A stretch of DNA of 64,000 bases, from NCBI RefSeq assembly GCF_014203365.1, contig NZ_JACHIS010000001.1, forward strand, positions 3,224,001 through 3,288,000, read 5' to 3'. The notes under the pieces are model-generated. The model had not been told where the DNA came from. It searched no databases and saw nothing but the letters and a program-made list of their open reading frames with translations. Positions within the stretch are counted from its first letter, which is position 1, and each line of letters begins with the position of its first letter. The position numbers and the translations under genes were made by a program. This DNA comes from Actinoalloteichus hymeniacidonis. Its GTDB lineage: Bacteria; Actinomycetota; Actinomycetes; Mycobacteriales; Pseudonocardiaceae. Shown one piece after another: positions 8,876-17,090 of this stretch.

Positions 8876-10030
8876 ATGACGACTCAGGAAACTTCGGAGG
8901 GGTCGATCGCCGCCGGCGATGGGGCGGCCGGCGGCGACGTGACGGACCCGAAAGCGCACGAATGCAATTACCCGGGGTGTCAGCGGCCGGTACGTCGCGC
9001 TGGCGGACCGGGAAGGCCCTCGGAGTACTGCGACCTCGCCGAACACACGCGTTGGCGGGCCTGGCGTGAACGTCAGCGGCAAGCGCAGAGTGCTCCGCCA
9101 GCGGGAATTAACGTCACCGTGACGAAACAAGCTGGACCGGTTACCGCAGCGAAGATCAGGGCAGATGATCTGCTCACCGAGTTCCGCAGCCTCGCCAACC
9201 AGGTTTCGCAGACGATGACCCAGGCGGTCGCCGAACTCAACACGCTGGCCGATCCTGGCGTGGCCGAGGAACAGATCCAGACCGTGCAGGCCGAGGCGGC
9301 TCGGCGGATCGCCGAGGCCGAATCCAGTGTTGCCGAGGCCGAACGTCGACGCCGCGCCGCCGAGACCGGTAAAGGCGCTGCGGTCGAGGCGGCGGAGGAT
9401 GCGGCGACCTCGGCCGAGGCAGCCGAACGGGACGCCGAGGCCGCTCGGGAGGAACTCGCCGCACTGCGGGTCCGAGCCGAGGAATCCATTCGGCAAGCGG
9501 CGCTCGACACCGAAGCGGCTCGCAACGAAGCCGAGGTGTCGATCGCCGCTGCTCGACGGCAGGCCGAGGAGCGTATCGAGGGTATTCACGAACAAGCCGT
9601 TCGCGACACCGAGAATGCTCGCCGGTCGGCAGCCCAGGAGGTCAGTGATCTCCGTCGCGCCGCGGCCGAGGAGGTCAGTGCGGAACGCTCGGCCCGGGAA
9701 CATGCCGCCGTCCGCGCCGAACGCGCCGAGGTCTCCGCCCAACGTGCCGAGCAGGCGACCCAGGACGCTCGAGCCGAGCTCGACCGAGTGCGCGCCGAAC
9801 TCGTCGAGGTGCGACGCGCAGCCGCCCTCGATGTGGAACGTTTGCGCTCGGAAGCCGCCGACCAGCGTGCGGACCTCCTACGCGCCGCCGAGGATGCCCG
9901 CGCGGCCGCCGATCAACGGCTGAGTGCGTTGGAGGAGGTGCGCACCCTGGCCTTGGCCCGAGCCGAGAGAGCCGAAGCTCAGGTCGACTCGCTTACCGAA
10001 CAACTCCGTGCACAGCGTGGCGGCTCCTGA
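8876..10030 (+). CDS. Zn-ribbon/long coiled-coil protein, KfrA-like in build
   Basis: A 384-residue protein of uncertain function. Residues 20-60 hold a cysteine/histidine cluster (CNYPGC, then YCDLAEHTRW) followed by a basic patch rich in Arg, like small actinomycete zinc-ribbon proteins. From about residue 95 to the end it is one long alanine-, glutamate- and arginine-rich coiled coil with AEEA/EAER heptads. This build resembles plasmid KfrA proteins, which bind operators near their own gene and polymerise, but no KfrA helix-turn-helix is evident. The gene is probably leaderless and lies downstream of a palindrome cluster, which suggests autoregulation. A 20-nt segment inside it (9111-9130) recurs in non-coding DNA at 13045. 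DNA organisation or partition is a guess. Confidence 0.75.
   Translation: MTTQETSEGSIAAGDGAAGGDVTDPKAHECNYPGCQRPVRRAGGPGRPSEYCDLAEHTRWRAWRERQRQAQSAPPAGINVTVTKQAGPVTAAKIRADDLLTEFRSLANQVSQTMTQAVAELNTLADPGVAEEQIQTVQAEAARRIAEAESSVAEAERRRRAAETGKGAAVEAAEDAATSAEAAERDAEAAREELAALRVRAEESIRQAALDTEAARNEAEVSIAAARRQAEERIEGIHEQAVRDTENARRSAAQEVSDLRRAAAEEVSAERSAREHAAVRAERAEVSAQRAEQATQDARAELDRVRAELVEVRRAAALDVERLRSEAADQRADLLRAAEDARAAADQRLSALEEVRTLALARAERAEAQVDSLTEQLRAQRGGS
9111..9130 (+). repeat. Repeated element, copy 1 (inside coiled-coil gene)
   Basis: ACGTCACCGTGACGAAACAA, identical over 20 nt to 13045-13064. It contains the palindrome GTCACCGTGAC. Confidence 0.7.
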
Positions 10031-10659
10031 CACGGACGTCGACCAATCTCGCCCCGCCAACGCTGGCAAGCGCACCACCAGCGCTAACGTCGGCGATAAC
10101 CCGGGTGTTGTCCGAGAACAGGTCGTCGAAGTCAACCAGACCCGGTCGTGGTCCGCAGCGGAGGTGCTCGGCCTTCGAGCATCTCCGCCAGGGGTGTTGC
10201 GGGGGCGTACGGCTACCCCCTGGATCCCCGACCCTGGCGAACACCACCCAAGGCGGCGTGCACTCGACCGACGAGTCTGCTCGGACTGCCGGGGCGCCCT
10301 GCGACCAGGCCCGGTCAGCGAGATCGTCCACGGTCGTCGAGTGATATCCGAACGAATACCCAGATTCGTGCCTGTGCCGGTGCCACCCACGCCGAATAGT
10401 GCCGCACCAAGCTTCGTGGAGCGCGAATCCGCAGTGTCACGCCCGGTTGGGCCTCGTGTGCGACGACCTCGGCGGCGGGTCCTGGAGGAACCCTGACGGA
10501 GACCCGATCGCGGAACAGGTGCCCGCCGGTGCGCAGTCGGAGGATGCCCTCGCGCTACTCCCGGGCGAGTAGTAGGCCGCGCCTGGCCGGTGTGGAGCCG
10601 AAGCCCGCCGGGCCGAGTGCTCGGTGCGCGGTGTTCACGCCGTGGGTGATCGGCGCACG
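10031..10659. other. 629-bp non-coding stretch
   Basis: Between the coiled-coil gene and the convergent NmrA gene. Open frames exist on both strands, but none shows a domain, a credible ribosome site or normal amino-acid balance. I see no strong hairpin. Confidence 0.45.
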
Positions 10660-11505
10660 TCACCGAATCAATGGGCCAGCCGGGTCCTCGGCCAGCCACT
10701 CTCGGAAGGTCCGAGCGGGGTGTCCGGTGATGCGTTCGATGGAGTTGTTGATGGTGGCCGGGATTCCGACCGACGAGGCCGCCACGTCGATGAGTGTCGT
10801 CAGGACTTCTGCCGGCAGCCACGGGGGTCGCCGCGCCAATGCCTCCTCCTTGGTCAGTTCGTCGATCGGTATCTCCATGCCGAAGTGCTCGCCGATGGCG
10901 GCGACGACCTCACGTTGGGTGAGTGATTCCGGGCCGGTCAGTACCAATGTCCGGCCTCGGAATCGCTGCCGTGTGAGGAGTTCGGCGGCGACGTCGGCGA
11001 TGTCCTGGATGTGGATGGGGGAGAAGGCCGCGTCGGGGTGGGCTAGGCCGAGCCGACCGGTGGTGCGGATCTCCTCGGCCCAGTCGCGCCGAGGGTTGGT
11101 GGCCAGCCAACTGGGATACAGCACGGTGTGGTCGAGTCCGGATTCCTCGAGCATGCGTTCCACCGTGCGGTGTGCGTGGCCGATACGTGCGTCGAACTCA
11201 AGGGGTTCATAGGCAGCCGGGGAGGAGAGGAGGACGGTGTATCGGACTCCCGCGTCGCGGGCCTGCGCCAGGAACGCACTGATATCGCCGAAGGTGGGGT
11301 AGAGGAACATCGTGTCGATGTCACTGAGGACGTCTTCGATGTCGTCGGCTGCGGTGAGATCGAGGGCAGCGGTGTCGACACCATTGGGCAGGTCAAGGGT
11401 CCTCGGGTCGCGGGCGGTGGCCCGTACCGGATGGCCCGCCGCTGCCAGGGTGTCGACCAGCAGCCGGCCGATGTTGCCTCGTGCCCCGGTGATGAGAGTG
11501 GTCAT
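10660..11505 (-). CDS. NmrA-type NAD(P)-binding reductase
   Basis: A 281-residue Rossmann protein of the atypical short-chain/NmrA group. TLITGARGNIGRLL at the N-terminus is the dinucleotide-binding loop; the Tyr/Lys pair of classical SDRs is not clear. YTVLLSSPAA and NSIERITGHPARTFREWL are typical of NAD(P)H-quinone or epimerase-like members. The ATG is preceded by AGGAAGCG. Upstream lie a 21-bp palindrome and the remains of an HxlR regulator gene. Such enzymes are often paired with HxlR sensors of electrophiles, so this one may have lost its regulator. Confidence 0.85.
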   Translation of the reverse strand: MTTLITGARGNIGRLLVDTLAAAGHPVRATARDPRTLDLPNGVDTAALDLTAADDIEDVLSDIDTMFLYPTFGDISAFLAQARDAGVRYTVLLSSPAAYEPLEFDARIGHAHRTVERMLEESGLDHTVLYPSWLATNPRRDWAEEIRTTGRLGLAHPDAAFSPIHIQDIADVAAELLTRQRFRGRTLVLTGPESLTQREVVAAIGEHFGMEIPIDELTKEEALARRPPWLPAEVLTTLIDVAASSVGIPATINNSIERITGHPARTFREWLAEDPAGPLIR

Positions 11506-11548
11506 GCCTCTCGCTTCCTGATCTTCTCGAGCTCGAGCAGCTCACTAG

Positions 11549-11569
11549 AGTTTGCTTTCAAAGCAAACT
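11549..11569. promoter_or_regulatory. 21-bp perfect palindrome, candidate operator
   Basis: Arms AGTTTGCTTT and AAAGCAAACT flank a single central C, 44 bp upstream of the NmrA start codon. It lies between that gene and the decayed HxlR gene, so it was probably the HxlR operator. Confidence 0.75.
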
Positions 11570-11771
11570 AGATTTGCGGGCAAAGTTAACCCGTGTGGTG
11601 CTCGGTGTCAATCGGTTCCTGCCACGAGAAGGCGGGGCATGTGTGCGCACGATCACGAGCGATACCTGGCCGCAGGCCGGCTACCATGTCTTCTCGTAAT
11701 TGTGGAGGTGACGCGGGTGACGCCCCGATCGTGGTCTCACGGACCCGACCGCGCAGCCGGTCCGAGGAGCG

Positions 11772-11990
11772 TGTCCCGTTGCCGCGACCATGAATGTGAT
11801 CGGCGGGGACACCGCGAACCGCTGCGGGAAGTGGCAGCCACTGACCCCCTGCCACCGATGCGCAGGACGTATCGCCGCGATGAGCTGCGGCGCGGACTCG
11901 CGCCGCAGACGCAGCCGATGCTCACCCGACAACTCCGGGAGCTCGATGCCGACGGTGTGTCGTGAACCGCAGGGTGCACGCCGAGGATCG
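11772..11990 (+). pseudogene. Decayed HxlR-family regulator
   Basis: Three blocks of an HxlR (DUF24) regulator survive in order but in three different frames. At 11772-11807 the DNA encodes CPVAATMNVIGG, the conserved Cys segment before the first helix. At 11858-11962 it encodes RRDELRRGL and QPMLTRQLRELDADGVS, the recognition helix, followed by TGA at 11963. From 11965 a third frame reads NRRVHAED, matching the wing segment. At least two frameshifts and internal loss are needed to explain this. The nearest intact relative in the window is the gene at 20264-20692. Confidence 0.8.
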
Positions 11991-12108
11991 ACGGCGTGAT
12001 CACACAGATGATGACAGGGACAACGAAGTACCGTGTCCCGTCCGCGGACGGATCACCGGCCACCGCTGAACTCGACTCCGAAGACGACCGCAAGGAGACC
12101 CACCCGGC

Positions 12109-12642
12109 ATGAATCTCCTCTTTCGGCTGCTGTGGCTGCGCATTCGTTCGCGTCGCTGGCCGAGAACCGACATCTGGGCGGGGACTCGAACCCCTTTCCG
12201 GGTCACGCTGACCGATCTCGACCTGCAGATGCACATGAACAACGGCAAGTACCTCTCACTGCTGGACCTGGGCCGTATCGACATGATGAACCGGTCCGGT
12301 CTCTGGTCGAAGGTCCTCGCCAAGGGCTGGTACCCGGTGGTGGCAGGCCAGACCATCACCTATCGCAAGTCACTCAAGCTCGGCGAACGCTTCGCCATCC
12401 ACTCGCGCATCGCGGGTTTCGACGAGCGTGCCGTGTATATCGAGCAGTCCTTCTACTGCGGAACCGACCTCTACGCCCGAGCCACCGTCAAAGCCCGCTT
12501 CCTCAAGCGTGCAGGCGGGTCGGTATCGCAGCAGGAACTGGCCGACCTCGTCGGAGGTTTCCCCGAGGACCTGCAGCTGCCGGACTGGATCACCGACTGG
12601 TCCGACGCCACGCGCCTGAAGTCGGCACGGTCCGCAGGCTGA
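12109..12642 (+). CDS. Acyl-CoA thioesterase-like hotdog protein
   Basis: A 177-residue single hotdog-fold protein. LTDLDLQMHMNNGKYLSLLDLGR near residues 35-57 is typical of the 4-hydroxybenzoyl-CoA thioesterase group, with the MNNGxY turn that in relatives positions substrate. YIEQSFY and ATVKARFLKR follow as strands of the fold. The ATG is preceded by AAGGAG, spaced 12 bases. Cytoplasmic acyl-CoA hydrolysis is the likely role; chain length is unknown. The gene stands alone, with non-coding DNA on both sides. Confidence 0.85.
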   Translation: MNLLFRLLWLRIRSRRWPRTDIWAGTRTPFRVTLTDLDLQMHMNNGKYLSLLDLGRIDMMNRSGLWSKVLAKGWYPVVAGQTITYRKSLKLGERFAIHSRIAGFDERAVYIEQSFYCGTDLYARATVKARFLKRAGGSVSQQELADLVGGFPEDLQLPDWITDWSDATRLKSARSAG

Positions 12643-13167
12643 GAAGGCGCACCCGCAGCTTCCGCAGTGTGTGAGGGTTCCCGACCCCTGCCGACTGCGG
12701 ACGGCGACGCCCTCCTCCGACCATCCCGACCGGGGTGGGCGTCGCCGACAGCGGCTCGATCGTCGGCTCGGCAAGCGCCATCGACCCGCCGAGCCGGCGA
12801 CCTAATCACGACAGCGGCCGATCATGGGTTGTTCCCCGGTAGCGACCATCGAGTGTCCTTGCCGCTAGCACGCCCTCGTCGCCATGGCCGGGCCCGCCGC
12901 GCGATCGAACGGGCCTTGCGGCAATCCTGGTCGCACATCGCTCCGACCAGCGAGATCGTCAGGGTAGCCAAGCTCGTGAATTCTCGGCCCGGCGCCGCGT
13001 TCGCCCCCTGTAGGCAGTGGACCGAGCCTCTCCGCCACGCAGCTACGTCACCGTGACGAAACAAACTCGGATGGAGGGCCTCCACACCGACGCCCCGCAC
13101 AGTCTCGATCCACGGACGAGAATTGCGTTTTCAGTGGGCCGGTTCTCACCGAATGCGGCCGAGTCGA
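12643..13167. other. 525-bp non-coding stretch with repeated element
   Basis: Between the thioesterase and the convergent DDN-hemerythrin gene. No frame has a family signature. It holds copy 2 of the 20-nt element at 13045-13064. Confidence 0.45.
13045..13064 (+). repeat. Repeated element, copy 2
   Basis: Identical over 20 nt to 9111-9130, here in non-coding DNA. It also contains the GTCACCGTGAC palindrome followed by GAAACAA. Confidence 0.7.
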
Positions 13168-14082
13168 TCAGTCGCGGGTGTCGCTTTGCGGGTGGACCGG
13201 TGGGAAGGGCACGTCGGCGAGAAGCGGCACCAGGACCGATTCCTCGTAGTCGAGGTGTGCCAGGAGCCTCCTCGCCATGCCATCCAGCTCGTCGCGAAAG
13301 CGGTGTGGATCGGCGCTGGTGATGTCGCGCAGCAGCGCGACGAGATCCTCCTTGATACGCGCGATGTCCAGGTGTTCCGTACCGAGCCTGTCGAAGGCCT
13401 CCCGCAGGTGCGGGTGATACCCGGCCATCACGGGAAAGATGTGGGCGTCCTCGCTGGTGTGGTGGAACTCCAGCGTCCCGCAGAAGGCCAGGCAATGTTG
13501 GCGGATCTGCATGCCGAGGCTGGGTACGAATGCGGGGTCCGGGTGTTGCTCTCGCGCGGCGAAGTACGCCTCGGTCTCGGCACGCACCTGACTCAACTGA
13601 GCCCGTAGCCAGGCATGAATCTCCAGGATCTTGTCGGCCAGAGTGGTGATCGTCCGGCGTGCCGCCGCCGGTGTCTCCCAGCGTTCCAACACCACGACAG
13701 GTAGTTCTCGGGCGGTGTTGGCCTGGTAATCGCCGTATCCGGGCGCTGCGCGCACCACTGCGGCGAATAGTTGGTCCCGCCGGTCGCCCTCGGCGGGGAC
13801 GGCGATAGCGTCGAACTCCGCATCGCCGAGTTCGACTCGTACCTCGGGATGGGCGAGCAGGTTGTGGTACCAGTCCGGGTGGCGGGGTGCGCCGAGATAC
13901 GACCCCACGATCAGCAGCAGTCCCTCGTGGTGCACGTACCCGAGCGCAACGGTGTGCTGCTTCTTCGATCGAGCACCCGTGGTCGTCAGCAATAGCAGGT
14001 CGCTGTCCGCTAGCGGGCCGCTGATCTTTCCTCCGTTGGCACGGTATTCGTTGATGACGGCGTCGTTGAACGATATGGACAT
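13168..14082 (-). CDS. F420-type DDN reductase fused to a hemerythrin domain
   Basis: A 304-residue two-domain protein. Residues 1-135 match the deazaflavin (F420)-dependent nitroreductase/quinone reductase group: FNDAVINEYRANGG, LLTTTGARSKK, and a PRHPDWYHNLLAHP block. From about 145 to 292 is a four-helix hemerythrin/HHE domain with the expected iron ligands: His156 (LEIHAW), a His207/208-Glu211-His214 cluster (FHHTSEDAH), His237 (TEHLDI), His276 and Glu280/281 (HLDYEES). This joins hydride chemistry from F420H2 to a diiron or O2/NO-sensing centre in one chain. The ATG follows GGGGAGC. A TetR gene is divergent 442 bp away. Confidence 0.88.
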   Translation of the reverse strand: MSISFNDAVINEYRANGGKISGPLADSDLLLLTTTGARSKKQHTVALGYVHHEGLLLIVGSYLGAPRHPDWYHNLLAHPEVRVELGDAEFDAIAVPAEGDRRDQLFAAVVRAAPGYGDYQANTARELPVVVLERWETPAAARRTITTLADKILEIHAWLRAQLSQVRAETEAYFAAREQHPDPAFVPSLGMQIRQHCLAFCGTLEFHHTSEDAHIFPVMAGYHPHLREAFDRLGTEHLDIARIKEDLVALLRDITSADPHRFRDELDGMARRLLAHLDYEESVLVPLLADVPFPPVHPQSDTRD

Positions 14083-14524
14083 AGGGGAGCTCCGTGAGTA
14101 AGCGTGCGCCGCATCGCTGCGGCGTCATGGAAGACAGCACAAGACAGGCGACATCGAGGCACGCGTGACCACCACAGTCACGAACCCGAGGGCTCTCGCC
14201 TCACCGGGTACCGCAACCGAGGGCAGCATGGAGACGACGTCGAGTTGGTGCGCCCGCATCGCCCATGGCGGGACGCGCGCGACGGCGCGTTAGATCAGAT
14301 TCGAGGCACGGAGTGGAGACTCATCACATGACCCCTTGCTGAGCAGGTGTTCGCCAGACTGCCGACCTGCCCACTACTCTCTGGTCGGTGCCCCACGACA
14401 CGCGGGCTATTAGAGCCCAGGGGCTCGCGAGCTGTCAACGCCGCACCCGTGGCGCAGCTTCACCGTCTGGCTGGTTCCACTCGGCCATTCCGTCGTCCGT
14501 CGAGGTCGTGGTGCTGGCGATAGC
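14083..14524. other. 442-bp divergent intergenic region
   Basis: Separates the DDN-hemerythrin gene from a TetR gene. It should carry both promoters; I could not identify a convincing palindrome. Frames crossing it look non-coding. Confidence 0.4.
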
Positions 14525-15106
14525 ATGCGCGTCATGGTTGACCCGGCGCTCGCATCGAACACCCGCAGTCGAACGCGCCAGGCCATTCTCAGCGCGGCGT
14601 GTTCGGTGCTCGCCCACAACCACACCGCGACGTTGCCCGAGATCGCTGATGCCGCAGGTGTCAGCCGCACGACCTTGCGGCGGTATTTCCCCGATCGGGA
14701 CAGCCTCATGAATGCCGCGGTGCAGGACTCCCTGGATGCGCTGGAGCGTTCCGTCGACGAAGCGGCGCTCGACCAGGGCCCGCCCTTGGAGGCGATGCGC
14801 CGACTGGTGGCGGCCATGGTCGCTGTCGGGGACCGGTTGATGTTCCTCTTCGGTGACGACCGGGTGCTCGAGGGACATGAGGCTCCCGACGATCTCGAGT
14901 CACCGGCCGACCCGGTGATCGCCCTGATCGAACGCGGCCAGGCCGAAGGGGTCTTCGACCCGGAGGTGAGTCCCGGCTGGATCCAACGGGTGCTCTGGGG
15001 AGTGGTCTACACCGGCTGTGAGGACGCCGACCAGGGAAGGCTGCCCCGACACGGCGTGGCGAGCACCGTGATCCGCACCTTCGAGAACGGGATTCGCGCT
15101 CGATAG
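14525..15106 (+). CDS. TetR family transcriptional regulator
   Basis: A 193-residue TetR protein. TLPEIADAAGVSRTTLRRYFPDRDSL, about residues 38-63, is the helix-turn-helix and following helix. A second in-frame ATG at 14534 is an equally possible start; neither has a clear ribosome site. It is divergent from the DDN-hemerythrin gene, which may be its target. Confidence 0.85.
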   Translation: MRVMVDPALASNTRSRTRQAILSAACSVLAHNHTATLPEIADAAGVSRTTLRRYFPDRDSLMNAAVQDSLDALERSVDEAALDQGPPLEAMRRLVAAMVAVGDRLMFLFGDDRVLEGHEAPDDLESPADPVIALIERGQAEGVFDPEVSPGWIQRVLWGVVYTGCEDADQGRLPRHGVASTVIRTFENGIRAR

Positions 15107-15217
15107 GGAGTGCCACCGAGGCGGCCGCGCTGTCCCCCGGTTCGGCCGCGACCGCGGGCCTGGCACGATGTCGGGGCGCCGAACAGGCGCCGACCGGCTT
15201 CGACGAGAGGAGGAACG

Positions 15218-16048
15218 GTGCCCGAGACCGATCAGCCGTCGCTGCGTGGAGAGCGGCCGGACCTACTGGCCGACTGCTCCCGCTGCTTCGGATTGTGTTG
15301 CGTCGCGCTGCCGTTCAATGCCTCCTCGGACTTCGCGGTCACCAAGGCGGCGGGCACCCCGTGTCACCACCTACGGGAGGACTTCGGCTGCGGAATCCAC
15401 GCCGATCTACGGCGCGAGGGTTTCGCAGGTTGCACGGTGTTCGATTGCTTCGGCGCAGGTCAGAAGGTCTCCCAGCACACCTTCGGCGGCAAGGACTGGC
15501 GTCGAGCGCCACATACCGCAGGGCAGATGTACGCGGTGCTTCCGGTGATGCGACAACTGCACGAGTTGCTGTGGTACCTGACCGAGACGCTGATGATTCC
15601 CCAGGTGGAGGACCTGCACGGTGAGCTGCGTGCGCTGCGCGACCGCACCGATCGCCTGACGATGGGCACCTCGGCGGAGTTGCGATCCGTGGATGTCGGT
15701 GCCCATCGCGCCGAGGTGAACACGCTGTTGCTACAGGTCAGCGAACGAGTCCGCGCCCGCGTTCCCGGGCGGCGGAAGAATCGTCGGGGCGCCGATCTGA
15801 TCGGCGCGGATCTGCGCGGCGCAGACCTTCGCGGTGCCAATCTCCGGGGCGCCCTGTTGATCGCGGCCGATCTGACCGACGCGGATCTGCGCGCCGCGGA
15901 TCTGATCGGCGTCGACTTCCGGGATGCTCGGTTGGGTGGCGCGGACCTGACCGGGAGTATCTTCCTCACCCAGGCACAGCTCAATTCCGCCAAGGGCGAC
16001 GAGACCACCCGGGTACCTGCGGCATTGACGCGCCCGCAGCACTGGTAG
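15218..16048 (+). CDS. Cys-rich domain fused to pentapeptide-repeat helix
   Basis: A 276-residue protein of unknown function. Residues 20-77 hold eight cysteines: C20, C23, C27, C28, C49, C58, C72 and C77. The first four form CxxCxxxCC, as in YkgJ-like Fe-S or zinc proteins. A helical linker follows (about 95-185). Residues 190-250 are pentapeptide repeats, A(D/N)LxG, expected to form a right-handed quadrilateral beta helix. The frame is open from 15110, but a GTG at 15218 with GAGAGGAGGAAC before it is the better start. Repeat proteins of this type can mimic DNA and protect gyrase; here the metal domain makes another role likely. It follows the TetR gene on the same strand. Confidence 0.8.
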   Translation: MPETDQPSLRGERPDLLADCSRCFGLCCVALPFNASSDFAVTKAAGTPCHHLREDFGCGIHADLRREGFAGCTVFDCFGAGQKVSQHTFGGKDWRRAPHTAGQMYAVLPVMRQLHELLWYLTETLMIPQVEDLHGELRALRDRTDRLTMGTSAELRSVDVGAHRAEVNTLLLQVSERVRARVPGRRKNRRGADLIGADLRGADLRGANLRGALLIAADLTDADLRAADLIGVDFRDARLGGADLTGSIFLTQAQLNSAKGDETTRVPAALTRPQHW

Positions 16049-16211
16049 CCATCGGCGCCCGAAGGGCGGATGTTCGTCGACCCGCCCCGGCGACCGACGT
16101 TGTCGGTGCATCCTGATCTACTCACCTCGGCCAACGTCGGTGCTGTTCTGCGCGTTCACACCGTTGTTGCGCAGGCAGACGAAGCACCCTGAGGAGAGGA
16201 TCGAACCGATC

Positions 16212-16967
16212 ATGGCGGAACACCGATCGTCCGAGGTGCGTACCTGGTATGACGATCAGGGCTCCGGAGATCCGTTGCTGTTGCTGCACGGCGGGTTCAG
16301 TGACGCGCGGGATTTCGATGGCAATCTCGCGGGCCTGTCCGATCGTTTCCGCGTTCTGCGGCCCGAGCGTCGGGGACACGGGCGCACTCCGGATGCGGAA
16401 GGTCCGATCACCTTCGAGGTGATGGCCCAGGACATGATCGACTTCCTCGATTCCGTCGTGGGTGGACCGGCCGACGTGGTCGGCTATAGCGACGGTGCGA
16501 CGGTGGCGCTGTTGGTCGCCCTGCGGCGCCCCGATCTGGTCCGGCAGTTGGTACTGATCAGCGGTGTCTTCCACCGCGAGGGCTATGCGATCGACATGGA
16601 CGGCGACGGCGAGATGCCCGAGGAAGTGGTGGCGGCCTACGGTGCCTTGTCCCCAGACGGCGTCGAGCATTTTCCCGTGGTGGCCGAGAAGATCGCGCAG
16701 TGCGCCGCCGAGGGGCCGACGTTGTCCGAACCCGAGCTAGCCGGCCTGGCGTGCCGGACGCTGGTCATGACCGGTGATGACGACATCGTGGCGTTGGAGC
16801 ACCTCCTCGCGTTGTATCGAGCGGTTCCGCGCGCGGAACTGGCCGTGGTACCGGGCACCTCGCACACCTTGCTGCAGGAGAAGCCCGCGTTCTGTACCCG
16901 GGTGATCACAGACTTCCTGACCCTCGATCCCGTGCCCACCATGATCCCGATACGCCGTAGCTCCTGA
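16212..16967 (+). CDS. Alpha/beta hydrolase
   Basis: A 251-residue alpha/beta hydrolase. LLLHGGFSD near residue 22 is the oxyanion region, GYSDGA gives the nucleophile Ser93, TGDDDIV carries the acid, and GTSHTLL the His. The start at 16212 leaves out an N-terminal stretch without homology (frame open from 16140) and has GAGAGG 11 bases upstream. Cytoplasmic; substrate unknown. It ends 123 bp before a convergent reductase gene. Confidence 0.86.
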   Translation: MAEHRSSEVRTWYDDQGSGDPLLLLHGGFSDARDFDGNLAGLSDRFRVLRPERRGHGRTPDAEGPITFEVMAQDMIDFLDSVVGGPADVVGYSDGATVALLVALRRPDLVRQLVLISGVFHREGYAIDMDGDGEMPEEVVAAYGALSPDGVEHFPVVAEKIAQCAAEGPTLSEPELAGLACRTLVMTGDDDIVALEHLLALYRAVPRAELAVVPGTSHTLLQEKPAFCTRVITDFLTLDPVPTMIPIRRSS

Positions 16968-17090
16968 CTCGACCGCGCGCCCCGGGGCGTACCGGCCAGC
17001 CGATCGTGTTGGTGGGACACGGGATGTTCTACTCGGTGCCTTCGTCGAACAGCGAGGGCGCGTGGTTCCCGTCCTCGACAGCGACCGTGA

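Noticed and set aside
12180-12194. GGGGACTCGAACCCC, like the T-arm of a tRNA
   Set aside because: No acceptor, D or anticodon arm around it; it lies in frame inside the thioesterase gene.
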